Origin: Heloderma charlesbogerti | Taxonomy: Eukaryota; Chordata; Lepidosauria; Squamata; Helodermatidae | Direction: 5' to 3' | Length of the DNA: 64,000 nucleotides | Assembly: GCA_026122225.1 (NCBI GenBank) | Contig: JANEZZ010000522.1 | Location: 1,054,001 to 1,118,000, forward strand | In this document: positions 32,103 through 43,808 of the stretch, one piece after another | Numbering within the stretch: position 1 is the first letter of the stretch | Layout of the letters: each line of letters opens with the position of its first letter | Program-made: the position numbers and the translations under genes | The notes under the pieces: model-generated | Databases searched by the model: none | Told to the model about the DNA's origin: nothing | What the model saw: only the letters and a program-made list of their open reading frames with translations

Positions 32103-32523
32103 AACTGGAAACAAAGCCCTGTGAAGAGAGACTAAAAGAACTGGGCATGTTTAGTCTTCAGAAGAGAAGACTGAGGGGAGATATGACAGCACTCTTCAAG
32201 TACTTGAAAGGTTGTCACAGAGAAGAAGGCCAGGATCTCTTCTCGATCATCCCAGAGTGCAGGACACGGAATAATGGGCTCAAGTTGCAGGAAGCCAGAT
32301 TCCGGCTGAACATCAGGAAAAACTTCCTGACTGTTAGAGCAGTACGACAATGGAACCAATTACCTAGGGAGTTGGTGGGCTCTCCCACACTGGAGGCGTT
32401 CAAGGCAAGGCTGGACAGCCATCTGTCGGGGATGCTCTGACTTGGATTCCTTCATTGAGCAGGGGGTTGGACTCAATGGCCTTGTAGGCCCCTTCCAACC
32501 CTACTATTCTATGATTCTATGAT
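32103..32523 (+). mobile_element. CR1 LINE 3' end
   Basis: A 5'-truncated CR1 on the plus strand, containing the ORF2 C-terminal coding block and the short 3' UTR. It ends in CTATTCTATGATTCTATGAT, the octamer-type CR1 tail. It is one of three similar copies (12271-12650 minus, 38520-38990 plus). Confidence 0.93.
32147..32440 (+). pseudogene. CR1 ORF2 C-terminal fragment (open)
   Basis: An open 97-residue frame reads MFSLQKRRLRGDMTALFKYL, then FSIIPECRTRNNGLKLQ, RFRLNIRKNFLTVRAVRQWN and LPRELVGSPTLEAFKARLD. This is the well-known C-terminal block of CR1 reverse transcriptase proteins downstream of the polymerase. It ends at its natural stop. It is a dead fragment, because endonuclease and polymerase are missing. 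Confidence 0.93.
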
Positions 32524-32524
32524 A

Positions 32525-34275
32525 TTTCTGTTCAGCCAGTCTCTATTGCTCTAAAAACAAACGTTTACAGATGACACAGAGTTTCTCGTCATGTAGCTTG
32601 TATTTCAGAAGTACAGGGCAGAACCGGAGGTGCTGCTAATTGTGTGAATGACATTAATGCGCCTGGGTGTTGATATGTAAATACCGCTCATGATAGCTTT
32701 ACAGAGAAATCCTAAGTAGGGAGGGGGAGCGGTGACGTGGTGGACAATCTGCCACTTCCAAAGCCCTGCCAACGAGATGGTGGGGCAGTTTTTGCCAGAG
32801 AGCCCTCCAGCAGTACTTTTTACCCCAATTTTGCCCCCCCCCCGGTTTCAGTGGGGAAGAAATTAATGAGCCAATTAATAAGCCAATTAATCCTTCTGGA
32901 GGATTCAAGGCCATCTCCAACCTGCCCTCAGTATCAGGGCCTGCTGCTGGCAGAAACACGACCTGCAGTAGATCTGTGCCTGTGATATGCAGCTTTCTGC
33001 AAGTACACTGGGCACCACCATACCAGGGTCCATGTATAGGGGCTATAGTGTGGCCCCCTCCAACTGAGGGATCGGGGGATTAGGATTACTCGCATTCATT
33101 CATTCATTCATTCATTCATATCCCAACTTTCTATGACAGAATCAAACTCAAGGTGGCTCACCATAAAAATATAAACCGCAAGGAAATTAAAAACAAACCT
33201 AACAATACAAAAAACAACAGAAAAAAACAGCATCATACAAAACATATAAGGCTCAAATAAAAATGCCCATGGGCATAAAGTTGTCAGCAGGCAAAGAGGG
33301 GGCTTCTTGTACCTTTCTTGTATTCCGTATTTATGTGCCACTGCTGAAAAGGCCCTCTCTTGGGCTCTTTAAAGGCTAGTGAAGATTATACCAACAGTCC
33401 TTGAGCATCACTGAAATTCCTTCCTCATTCTCCCTGACACCCCCTCAACTTTTCATTCTTTCCTCTGCCACTGTCCTGTCTTCTTGTTCCCAACTTCCCA
33501 CTCCGCTAGATTCCATTGACTAGTCTACTGTGTAATTTCACAGTGGGCCTGCATTGGCAGTGGAACCCTCTGGCGGCTCTTGTCTTTGCTGATATGATGT
33601 CACAGAGGGCTGGCCAATAATGGCACAGGAAACTGAGTGTTTATGAAGTCATTTAAAGTAGATTGTGGAACCTGTATTTTGGAGTCCATGAGCACTCTGG
33701 TGTCCACAAACATTACATTCTTGCCCCCTTCATGGCAACACCATATTTTTTTTCAAATGCCTGTTGTAGCTACACCTTCCAGAGCCTTTCTCCAGAGACA
33801 GCCAGACAACACTGTCTGTATGTAAGATAGGATATCCAAAGTCCATAAGTCTAAGATATTGATCTTGCAAGTATTTTTTGGTATTTCTTAGAAGAAATAC
33901 TTCTGAGTAGATCTAGTAAGAGCTGCTTGGATAAAACTTCAAGATATTTACAAATACATCGGGTTCCATCCAATCTGGTGTGAGCAACCTCCGCTTGAAA
34001 GCAATGTAAGTTTCCCTTGCTCTACTCCCCCTTACTCTACTCCCCCCAGCTAGTGGTGGGCCAACATGTGATGTCTGAGTTCCTCGAGGCTCCCGGAATT
34101 CCTCCTCGCTCAGATTGCCTTGTTTGTGCTCCCAAACATGAGCATCTCTTTTTTTTTTATGCACTTGCAGAAAATGTGCATTTTCAAAAGTGTTTAAGGT
34201 ACACATTTTCTCCAACTGGAAATGCGCATCCCCCACCGCAAGCTAAAGCATGAAAAAAGAAAATTAGAGGAAAGT
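32525..34275. other. Unassigned sequence with an (ATTC)n tract
   Basis: At 33093-33119 there is an (ATTC)n tract followed by ATATCCCAACTTTCTATGAC and CAAGGTGGCTCACCATAAAA, which looks like an inverted LINE or SINE tail of a common reptile type. I recognise no gene. Confidence 0.4.
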
Positions 34276-34287
34276 ATGCATTTTCAA

Positions 34288-35156
34288 TAGGGACGTCAGA
34301 GAATTTCTCCACGAAGCTCCGGGAGGCCGAATGCCAACACATTCGGCCCCCCGAAATTGGTGGAGAAGCAGTCCGCCCCCCCGCCCCCCCCCCGGGATGG
34401 GACATACCTTCAGCAAATGTCCCTGGTGGCGGCGGCTCCCGGTGGTGGCGCGTCGGCGGCGGCGGTGTGGCGGCGGCGGCCGGTCTTCCGACGGGCTGCT
34501 GCCGCCACCATTTCCAAGTAAAAAACAAAACAAAACAACAAACATGATAGGCTACGTAAAGATTTACATAGCCTATCACAGCTAGATTTTCAAAAAACAC
34601 CGTGATAGGCTACGTAAATCTTTACGTAGCCTATCACTGCTGACTTTGAAAAAAAAAAAAAAGCGCGTACGCAAATGGCGGCGCCCATGGGCACCGCCAT
34701 TTGCGTTCCTTATTTTGGCACAGGTAGTCTACGTAAATATTTACATAGACTATGGCGAAAATAAGGGCAACGCTAAAATAAGGGCTATTTGCGTTGCCCT
34801 TATTTTCGCTGTAGTCTACGTAAATATTTACGTAGACTACCCGTGCCAAAATAAGGAACGCAAATGGCGGTGCCCATGGGCGCCGCCATTTGCGTACGCA
34901 CTTTTTTTTTTTCCAAAGTCAGCCGTGATAGGCTACGTAAAGATTTACGTAGCCTATCACGGCTGACTGCAGGCCAGGGACGCAAATGGTGGCGGCTACG
35001 GCCGCCGCCATTTGCGTCCCGGCAGGAGAAGAACTTTCATGGCCAGAGAGGCGGGGCGCTGCCCCCCGGCCAGAATTTCGGGTGGAGCAACGGAGCGCCT
35101 CCCCCCCACCGTGAAGCAAGCTTCGGGATCAGGTAAGTGACTTTCGTCCATCCCTA
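34288..35156. mobile_element. Palindromic-array hAT-type element, copy 4
   Basis: The 8-bp duplication ATTTTCAA is exact (34280-34287 and 35157-35164), with termini TAGGGACG and CATCCCTA. The B arm is at the left. On the minus strand ATG is at 34511 and the frame MVAAAARRKTGRRRHTAAAD runs almost to the donor AGGTATGT (34409-34402), but a stop falls two codons before it. The A arm at the right has the donor AGGTAAGT at 35131-35138 (+). Palindromes near 34544, 34600, 34670, 34724, 34808, 34860 and 34922 form a nested inverted array. The last, near 34980-35020, is a CAAATGGTGGC/GCCGCCATTTG unit outside the symmetric core. Confidence 0.94.
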
Positions 35157-35617
35157 ATTTTCAAACACGAATGCAAAGTTTGGAAACTGCGAACATTTCT
35201 TGAGAAATGAGTTCTATGCCGGAGAGTCCCCCAACCCACTGGAGCAGTTTGGGGGGGGGTGCAGGGAGGAAGGGGAATCACCCCCCTTCCCATTCTGCAG
35301 ATGGAAGCCTTCTATCAGCAGAGCGATACTAGTTGAATGTCACCCATTGGCATAAAAACAACAGGCACACAGTAGATCTCATCACATAGGTCCATCTCTC
35401 TGCTGAGACAGCAACACATTTGAATCAGTGGAGAACCACGGAAGGCATGACATAACTTCAAGGAGCATTTCTCCTTGAGCACTGCAAAAAACAAATCTTA
35501 CAAAGGCATGATTGCGACAGGTCTCCCTGAGAAGTTGTAAGCAGTGGCGAGGATGGGAGCGAACCCCACCCAACAACTCTCCGTGATATAGAATTTGTAT
35601 TTGCTAAAGGGCCTCAG

Positions 35618-36045
35618 GGCCAAAGCAGACGTCACCTTAAAGACGTAGAAAGCAGCTACATTTTTTGTACTTTTTTTTTTTTCACTCTGGTGTAAACATA
35701 GGAGGCTTCATCCAGATTGGGACCATATCATGGGGGAAGGGGGGCTATAACCCTCCCCCCCACGCAATGCGGTCTCAATCTGGATGAAACCCCACCTCCA
35801 CTAGTGCAATTTATGGTGCAAAACAGTGCAAAATAGTGATCCATTTGCTTGAATGGACCACTATGTTGCACTATAACTTGAGGATGTGGGCCCTCCGATT
35901 TGGGTCACAACCACAGCAGGGGGGGAAGCCCCCTACTCCCAGGCCAGGGTCCCAGCCCGGATCAAGCTGCCAGCACTTCCATGAGAGTAAAATAGAACAA
36001 AATAGGTAGCTGCTTGCTACGTCTTTAATGGAATGTCTACTCGGG
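35618..36045. mobile_element. Fold-back MITE with AAAGACGTAG arms
   Basis: Left arm 35629-35690 (AGACGT...TTAAAGACGTAGAAAGCAGC) pairs with right arm 35985-36041 (GCTGCTTGCTACGTCTTTAA). A second inner pair, CTTCATCCAGATTGGGACC and GGTCTCAATCTGGATGAAAC, lies at about 35706-35727 and 35771-35791. The arms have diverged moderately. Flanking duplications were not resolved. Confidence 0.7.
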
Positions 36046-36049
36046 CGCT

Positions 36050-36690
36050 CAGGCTGGGCTAGGGAGGGGCCCTTATCTTACACGACCGCTAAGTAAGGGC
36101 AGCAGGGAAAGCTTTTGTTGCTGGGTGCCTCCACTTTCCTTACACTGATTGATAGCACAGAGTGCAACCCAGTGGAACAACCTCTCTTTCTCTCAAGCAA
36201 ATTCCTTCAGTGCGATACTCCCTCCCTTCTTTCATGATAGCAGCGTCCACATTTTTAAAAGGTGGATAAAAGAAGGATGGAAAACAGCTGTGTACAAGGG
36301 TCATCTGGGCACCGAGAAAAGTAGCCTTGGATATGGGTTGGCTATCACCGGGCCTCTCCTAACAGTGAGAATGGCTGGGCATATTTCCCATGGAAGCTGT
36401 GGAATCTCTTCCCTGGATGTTTCTAAGGGTTGCTTCTCAAGTTACTTTTCCCAACATGGTTAAGTATTAATGCCTCCATTGGAAGGAGCTTCTAAAATAT
36501 CATGTCCGGATGGCCAAGCAAGTGTCTGTCCAAATGTGTGCATTGAGAAGAATTAGATATCCATGTGGCTATGTCTCCATGACCCTTTTTTTGTTTTTAT
36601 ACCCATATCCCACTCAGGCTATTCACTAGGGCTGCAACAGTCTAATGGTTAAGCGGTACAATTCATCAACTGAGGTTTTAATGAACTAAA
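36050..36690. other. Unassigned sequence with an open frame of unknown nature
   Basis: A 104-residue plus-strand frame at 36149-36463 contains ATQWNNLSF and IFKRWIKEGWKT, wording that resembles the C-terminal ends of some LINE proteins, but no family could be assigned. No splice sites or host-gene features were found. Confidence 0.3.
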
Positions 36691-36695
36691 CACAG

Positions 36696-36828
36696 GGGTC
36701 AGCAACCTGGTGCCCTCCAGATGTTTTGGAGCTCAACTCCCATCATCCTGAGCTGGCATGGCCATTTGGGGATTATGGGAGTTGCAGTCCAACACATCCG
36801 GAGGGCACCAGGTTGGGGAAGGTCATTC
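36696..36828. mobile_element. Fold-back MITE, 'GGCACCAGG' family
   Basis: GTCAGCAACCTGGTGCCC at the left pairs with GGGCACCAGGTTGGGGAAG at the right. The centre holds CAACTCCCATCATCC and ATGGGAGTTGCAGTCC. Flanking duplication unclear. Confidence 0.75.
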
Positions 36829-37257
36829 TAAATGATGAGTTCCTTGGGGCAGGGACCTATCCTGTCATTCTTTGTAATGCACCATGTGCGTGGACAGCAT
36901 ACTAGCAAATAACTTCTTTGATGGCTTAGCTCTCCTCACCTGTGGGTATTTACCTGAGTACTGATTTAAGATATTTTGGGCCACCTTTTAGGGACAAATC
37001 CTCACAAGCTGGCTTCCAACACACAGAAGCACAAAATACATAATCAAAACATCTAAAATATACTGAAAGTCCCCCCCCAGGTTTTAGTGGATCTGTTGTG
37101 ATGCAGAGATCCTCTGCTCTGTTGCACATTTCCCTCCTGCCCCTCTGCACGAGACACGGGGGCAATGGCAGGACCAGCGCAGTGACTGCAGTGTGTGCAT
37201 ATCTGAACTGATGCCAATATAACATTCTCTATCCCATGTTTTTCCTATTCCTAGATT

Positions 37258-37385
37258 AGTGGTAGGCAACCTGGTGCCCTCCAGATGTTTTGGAGCACAA
37301 TTCCTATCAGCTTGAGCCAGCATGGTCAGGGACAATGGGGGTTGTAGTCCAAAACATTTGGGGGCACCAGGTTGCTTACCCCTCA
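37258..37385. mobile_element. Fold-back MITE, 'GGCACCAGG' family
   Basis: The ends are AGTGGTAGGCAACCTGGTG and CACCAGGTTGCTTACCCCTCA. The flanks CCTAGATT (37250-37257) and CCTAGATA (immediately right) match at 7 of 8 bases, supporting a hAT-type insertion. Confidence 0.75.
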
Positions 37386-37394
37386 CCTAGATAT

Positions 37395-38510
37395 ACATTC
37401 CTGTTCCTAATGAAGCCAGAGGATAAAGTGCTGACCTGTGTCAATGCTGAGGCTTCCTTGGTGTAGGGTGAAGAAAACGTGTGACCTAATTCAGGACATT
37501 TTAAAGTGGACCTTCCATTGGTCTTGAAAAGTACAATGGCCTTGCATGACCTCTAGGGATATCCTTGGCTCTTTTGGAGACAAAAAGGAATGCCTAAATC
37601 CAGAGGCTGCCTTCTGCGGCCCTTGAGACTTCCCATGCCCAACTCAAGCACTTGCTTGCTGTTTGTAGTCTCTCCGGTTGTCAGGGAGTTGTGGTGACCT
37701 CACCTGCTGGCTGTGTTGTTTCATGCAGGTCCTGGGCTGCTTGCTCATATGACAGAGGGGCTTCAGTAACACAAGACGGGAGCTGGTCACCATGACTATA
37801 TTAAGAACATTTCACACAGGCTCTTGCCTTCTGGTTTAGTTCAGTTTTTTCAAGGCTCTGGTGTCAGAAAACACACCTCTCTGCATTAGTGATGGAAAAC
37901 TGTAACTCGCACTGCCCTGGGTCAGAGCCCACGGGAGTGACCATGTGGGTTGGAGGCAGCTAAACATAGTGCTGCTAATTTTAAAGGGTAGGCAGATAAA
38001 GCGGTGGAGAAGAGCTACAGAAATGTGAATGTGGCCTTCGTTGATGGAAGGGCCGTGAGATTTGGGGCCCTGCAAAGAGGACTAGAAGTAGGTGAAGAAT
38101 TGCTACGTTTGTGACCCTGCTGTGGAATCAACCTTGCTAGTGTCAGTGCCAAGACACTTTCACATGCCAATTGCTGTCATAAAAAGAAAAATCCAGCCTC
38201 CAAATACTAGCCACACATCATCTTTCCAAGTTAAACCATCCCATCGACAGAAGGTAAAGAAACTGGCTGCTTAATTGTGGCTAAATACTCCTAGCAGTCA
38301 AGATTATCTTGAGAAGTCAGCAAATACGTTTTAACATGTGTGAAGTGACAGAAACCGTTACAGACGTTTGTTTGTGAGTTTGTCAGAGACAATTGCCGCT
38401 GAGCTGATTTGAGAGATTTGCCAGTACAAGGTAAGAAATTAGATCGTTCCCTGGACCACCTTTCGTGGGTATTGGCAATTTGCATCCCACAGCCTAAACC
38501 TGTCCTGGAA
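37395..38510. other. Unassigned sequence
   Basis: No gene supported. A good donor-like CAAG|GTAAGA at about 38430 has no open frame upstream and was rejected as an exon. Confidence 0.4.
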
Positions 38511-38519
38511 GAGGTTAGG

Positions 38520-38990
38520 AGTAGACACAGTCATTGGTTCAGAGGAGGGCAATGAAGATGATCAGGGGACTGGAAACAAAGCCCTATGAGGAGAGACTGA
38601 AAGAACAGGGCATGTTTAGCCTTGAGAAGAGAAGACTGAGGGGAGATACGATAGCGCTCTTCAAGCAGTTGAAAGGCTGTCACCGAGTGGAAGGCCAGCA
38701 TCTCTTCTTGATCATCCCAGAGAGCAGGACACGGAATAATGGGCTCAAGTTACAGGAAGCCAGATCCCAGCTGAACATCAGGAAGAACGTCCTGTTAGAG
38801 CAATATGACGATGGAACCAATGACCTAGGGAGGTGGCAGGCTCTCCCACACTGGAGGCATTCAAGATGAGGCTGGACAGCCATCTGTCAGGGATGCTCTG
38901 ACTTGGATTCCTGCATTGTGCAGGGAGTTGGACTCGATGGTCATATTGGTCCCTTCCAACCCTACTATTCTATGATTCTATAATTCTAAG
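38520..38990 (+). mobile_element. CR1 LINE 3' end
   Basis: The same type as 32103-32523 but slightly longer at the 5' side. It keeps ETKPYEERLKEQGMFSLEKR, RRLRGDTIALFKQLKGCHR and IIPESRTRNNGLKLQEA. A deletion near 38792 breaks the frame before the natural end. It ends in ACTATTCTATGATTCTATAA. Confidence 0.92.
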
Positions 38991-39041
38991 TATTCATGGG
39001 AACAGGAGGGAGGAAATTGGGTGTGTGTGTCACATGGATAC

Positions 39042-39282
39042 TTGGCAATACCCAGTGGAGGCAGGTGGCTCTGATCTCGGTGGAGCAGTGAATCCATTCT
39101 GGGTTTCAGTCAGAACTGGCCAGAACAGTTCTAAAGGAGCTATCCAAAATGCTGATTCCTATCTCCAAAATGGGTTCAGCACCTTGGATAGCTCCTTTAG
39201 GGTTTGGCTGGTTCTGACTGAAACCCAGAATGGATTCACAGGCCACCAAAATCAGAGCCACCCGCTACCACTGGCAATCCCC
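39042..39282. mobile_element. Near-complete palindromic MITE (arms about 110 bp)
   Basis: The left arm reads GGTGGCTCTGAT, then TGAATCCATTCTGGGTTTCA, GTCAGAACTGGCCA and AAAGGAGCTATCCAA. The right arm is its reverse complement (TTGGATAGCTCCTTTAGG ... TGAAACCCAGAATGGATTCA ... ATCAGAGCCACC), with only small differences and a loop of about 35 bases. The element consists almost wholly of a hairpin. Outer ends (GGCAATACCCAGTGG / CCACTGGCAATC) are inverted as well. Confidence 0.82.
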
Positions 39283-39289
39283 AAATATT

Positions 39290-40990
39290 TGTCATTGCTT
39301 CCTGTCTCAATGGGTGGATGCTTGGATGGTGGAAGGTCCCATAAGCAACCTGTTAGCTATTTGAGTACAAGAGAAAGAGCCTCTTCACAAAGAGAGACTT
39401 TGGCAAAATCAAGAAGTCCAAATTGAGAAGGGGTGGCCCATTAAGTCAATCCTCAGCTCTACATTAGCCCTTTGGTGTCAAATAATTTCCTGTAATCGCA
39501 TAATATCCTGCAGATTTAAGACTATCAATCCCATGATATAAAGCAGAGTACTACACACTGTGATTATGCAACTTCAAGACTACCAGTCCTATAATGCAGA
39601 ATAAAACAGAGTGAGGTATGCATGTGCAAGGATGACTCAATGTTTACACAATTTTAAAGATTACAGGTCCCATGCAATGGCACAACTTGCATGAAAGCAC
39701 ACACACGCAACAACATCTGGAACCTACAAAAATGATTGCGTCATTAATCATAGAAGCATAGACTGACACAAACAAATTTTATTTCAACCAAGGCATGGGT
39801 TTTTCTTCAAAAATCTGTTGATGGAGTATTGGCAACAGATTCCCCTGTGGCTTTTGATCCATCCCTAAATTCCAGACCCATACTCCTAACCATCAACCAC
39901 ATTTGACTTGCATGTTTTCAATTTCTCACATAAACATAGTACATATTTAATCTCCCAAGCACATATCGGAATTGTGACTGTTTATACTTAGCTTTCTATG
40001 TGGATGGGAGTGTAACCAAAATTGGGAGTGGGGGTGAGGGTGGCTATGCAACAAATAAATGAATCTGCTTTCCAAGCAGTGACACATTGGGGGTGGAACA
40101 TCTCCTTGGGAAGGATCATCTCGCCCACTTCAGGAGCTTTCACTGAAATATCAGAGATGGTCACAACTGGAGAGGGAATATGAACTGGAATTGACTTAAG
40201 CTAAAAAAAAGAAGAAGAAAAGTTTCCATACAACATACTCATATGCAAGTTTACTCAGAAGTGATTCCCACTGTGTTCAAGGGGGCATACTCCTAAGTAA
40301 GCATGCATAGGATTCCTATCTTACTCTCTAGTAAATGTGTGTAGGATTGTAGCCTTAATAGATTTTGTGGACAAGATCTGCATATTTGTAATTTGGGAAT
40401 TATCAGTGGTTGGACGTTTCTCTCTGGTACTTTAGATACTTTAGATAAAACATTGTGGGCTGGATCCAGATTTAGCTGTACTGAAAGTACACTAACTGAA
40501 ATCAATCAACTTACTTGTTCCATTAATTTTAATGGGTCTACTCTGAGTAGGGCTAATTAGCCAACCTATGGGTAGTATCCACTGCCAGTCCTGCTTAGAA
40601 TACACCCATTGAAATGAATGAGACTTAGCTTAGTAATGACTAACTTAAGTCCCATTCTTTTCAATGGGTCTACACTATGTAGGACTAACTTTGGAGACTA
40701 CTCCATGTTTGGAGAGTCTCATTCTGTTCAGTGTACATAACGGTGTGCTGCAGAGGAGCAGGTGTGTGTGTCTCTGTGTGTGAGAGTGAAAATTCTGAGT
40801 ACTCTGATGTGTGGCTTTTGCAATGTGCGCAGCGACATAGTTTAAAAACTTGCAATTCTAGAGGAGCATCATATTAATGGTACCTAAGATTTTTCATTAG
40901 AAATTCCAAAGTCTACAGCCTGAAAACAAGAGATGCTAACTAAGGATAGCAAATAAGAATAATTAAGTGTATTTATTTTAATCTTCTCCA
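39290..40990. other. Unassigned sequence with short reptile repeat words
   Basis: At 40248-40360 and 40545-40690 several short motifs (TACTCAGAAGTGATTCCCAC, CAATGGGTCTAC, GCATAGGATT) belong to a widespread but degraded fold-back family. At 40450-40475 GCTGGATCCAGATTTAGCTG matches the end of the element at 56124-56508. No gene is supported before the candidate exon. Confidence 0.4.
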
Positions 40991-40997
40991 CTTTTAG

Positions 40998-41050
40998 TGG
41001 CAGCGTCACAGACCCGAAATGCCTTGTTCTGTCGATGGAAGGAAAAACAG
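40998..41050 (+). CDS. Candidate 53-nt internal exon, gene unknown
   Basis: A strong acceptor (TTTTAATCTTCTCCACTTTTAG) is followed by a 53-nt segment and then CAG|GTAAAA, a moderate donor. The acceptor's last 20 bases are TTAATCTTCTCCACTTTTAG. All three frames are open. The frame compatible with the candidate exon at 17251-17367 reads V|AASQTRNALFCRWKEKQ and ends at phase 0. Its length is typical of a small internal exon. The family is not recognised. Being short and open in all frames, it gives weak evidence alone; the in-frame match to the upstream candidate adds a little. Confidence 0.33.
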
Positions 41051-41519
41051 GTAAAACCATGTACCCACACTCCTTTTTTGCCCTTCTTTTCCTGTGACCT
41101 TTTCTGCAGCCACCAGGTGGAAATCTGTATTTCTCTGTCTGCCCCCAGCCTTAAAACTATTGTTCTCAGATATCTACTTTAGTATGGGACATTGGCTGTT
41201 ATATGTGGGGTGGGTAAACCCCCCTCCCCCAAAAGAGACCACAAAGTTTCAAATAACAAGGTTTAAATTTTGCTGAAGAACAATGTTAATAAGAAAAAGT
41301 TTTAAAATCTGAATGGATACACATACCCCCCCCACACCAATATATGAGCAATCGAGTAATAAAAACAACCAGGGACAAACACATTCACTTAGTCTTACTA
41401 GACTGTGTCGCTATTTTATCCAGCTGCCTTATCCAAGCAATATCTTACTGTCATTGGTCCAGCTCTCTAAATCAGTTCTCCAGTTCCAACAGCTCTGACT
41501 ATTTCTTTCCTCTAGGACC

Positions 41520-41573
41520 CTTCCTTCCTTCCTTCCTTCCTTCCTTCCTTCCTTCCTTCCTTCCTTCCTTCCT
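41520..41573. repeat. (TTCC)n microsatellite
   Basis: Thirteen or so uninterrupted CTTC-type tetranucleotides. Confidence 0.95.
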
Positions 41574-41612
41574 TCTTCCCTCTGCCTCCCTGCCTTTGGC
41601 TTTTATCTAACA

Positions 41613-41680
41613 ATGCAATCCTATAGATGTCTACTCAATGGGACTTACTCCTAGGTAAGTGTGTATAGGATTGCACTATA
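41613..41680. mobile_element. Short fold-back repeat, GCAATCCTATA ends
   Basis: GCAATCCTATAGATGTCTAC and GTGTGTATAGGATTGCAC are near-inverted ends around ACTCAATGGGACTTACTCC. It is one of several degraded relatives (1337, 40248, 59465) of a common squamate motif. Confidence 0.5.
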
Positions 41681-42665
41681 AAAATAGCTCTTTCTCTCCC
41701 CAACTCTGCCAATCAGGATGATAGTTTCTTGTTCATTTATGCTAACTAAGTTTCTGTTTCCTGAGTTAGAACTGTTCTCTCTCTCCCCCACCCCCAACCT
41801 TCTGTTGGACTTTACAATCTCCTGCTTCCTGAGCTAAACTTCTTGACCTCTGTATTCTAGATATTTTGTTGCAGGTCCCACTTGTAATCACCACCATCAC
41901 CATGCCATCTAAAAGCAAACACAGTTGGTGAGTGCCAACAGAAATGGAACCAAAATAGGGCTGCTGAGAAATATGAGGGGGCTGTCCCAGCATGTAGGGG
42001 AACACTGAAGTTTGCAGAAGTACCATTTTAAAACAAACAAACAAAAAACAACTGAAAGGGCTAAACCACCTCCCCTCCAAAACAGCCAATGAGAACTGAG
42101 CATACTCAGTAGCCATGGGATGTTGGCTACTGAGAAAATAAAATTAAAAATAAATGTGGCAGAGGGAGTGGAATGCTTTGCTTTAACTCCACACAGGCTT
42201 ACAGCTGATAGTATCCTGGAGGATGGCAAGGCTGGGTGGCAGAAACTCTGAAGGACAGCGTTCCTGCCAGGAGGTGAGGATGTTGTTGTTGTTGTTGTTC
42301 AGTCGATAAGTCATGTCCAACTCTTCGTGACCCCATGGACCATAGCACGCCAGGCCTTCCTGTCCTGCGCTCTCTCCCGGAGTGTGCTCAAGTTCATATT
42401 CATTGCATCAGTGATGATCTAGCCATCTCATCCTCTACCGTCCCCTTCTCCTTTTGCCTTCAATCTTTCCCAGCATCAGGGTCTTTTCCAGTGACTTTTC
42501 TCTTTGCATTAGGTGGCCAAAATATTTGCGCTTCAGCTTCAGGATCTGTCCTTCCAATGAGCAGTCAGGGTTGATTTCCTTTAGGATGGACTGAGTTGAC
42601 CTCCTTGCAGTCCAGGGAACTTGTAAGAGTCTTCTCCAGCACCACAGTTCGAAAGCATCAATTCT

Positions 42666-43043
42666 TCACCACTCAGCCTTCCTTATAGTCCAGCTCTCAC
42701 AGCCATACATTACTACTTGGAAAACCATAGCTTTGATTATATGAACCTTTGTCGGCAAGGTGATGTCTCTGCTTCTTACTATGCTGTCTAGGTGTGCCAA
42801 AGCTTTCCTCCCAAGGAGCAAGCGTCTTTTAATTTCATGGCTACAGTCACCGTCTGCGGTGATCTTGGAACCCAAGAAAGTAAAATCTGTCACTTCCATT
42901 TCGTCTCCTTCTATATGCCAGGAAGTGATGGGGCCAGATGCCATGATCTTCGTTTTTTTAATGTTGAGTTTCAAACCAGCTTTTGCACTCTCCACTTTCA
43001 CCCTCAACAAGAGGCTTTTTAGATCCTCTTCGCTTTCTGCCAT
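42666..43043 (-). pseudogene. BovB ORF2, post-catalytic RT and C-terminal region
   Basis: The frame reads MAESEEDLKSLLLRVKVESA, then AGLKLNIKKTKIMASGP, and later ADGDCSHEIKRRLLLGRKAL and YGCESWTIRKAEW. Just upstream, in another frame at 43072-43061, the polymerase active site is visible as YADD followed by TTLI. A one-base shift between the active site and this frame is one of several lesions. Earlier RT blocks lie at 43744-43484, with VKWALGSITNNKASGDDSIP and AELFKILKDDAVKVLHSICQ. Confidence 0.88.
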
Positions 43044-43808
43044 TAGATGATTAAGGTGGTATCGTCTGCGTATCTGAGGTTGTTGATAATTCTCCCAGCA
43101 ATCTTAATTCCGACCTGTGATTCATCCAACCCAGAGTTTCTCATGGTGTACTCTGCATATAAATTAAATAAACAGGGCAACAATATGCAGCCTTGTCGTA
43201 CTCCTTTCCCAATTTTGAACCAATCGGTTGTTCCATGTCCGGTTCTTACTGTTGCTTCTTGACGAATGTTGGCGATTTGATCTCTAGTTCCTCTGCCTCT
43301 TCGAAACCCGTCTTGTACTTCCGGTAATTCTCAGTTCACATGCTGCTGAAGCCTAGGTTGTAGGATTTTGAGCATAACCTTGCTGGCATGTGAAATGAGC
43401 AGAATTGTACGGTAGTTTGAACACTCTTTGGCGTTGCCCTTCTTTGGAACTGGAATGTAAACTGACTTTTTCCAGTCTTGTGGCTACTGTTGAGTGTTCC
43501 AAATGTGTTGGCATATTGAGTGCAGCACCTTAACAGCATCATCTTTTAGGATTTTAAATAGCTCAGCTGGAATACTGTCATCTCCACTAGCTTTGTTGTT
43601 AGTAATGCTTCCTAAGGCCCACTTGACTTCACTCTCTAGGATATTCAGCTCAAGTTCAGTGACCGCACTATTATGGCTATCAGGGACATTAAGATCTTTC
43701 CTGTAGTTCTTCTGTGTATTCTTTCCCCTTCTTCTTAATCTCATCTGCTTCTGTTAGGTCCCTGCCTTCTTTGTCCTTTATCATGCGCATCTTTGCACAA
43801 AACATTCC

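Noticed and set aside
36149..36463. 104-residue frame as a host gene
   Set aside because: Weak resemblance to LINE protein ends only; no start context, splice sites or paralogues visible in the window.
38340..38436. Exon ending at CAAG|GTAAGA near 38430
   Set aside because: All three frames upstream of the donor contain stops within the last 40 bases.
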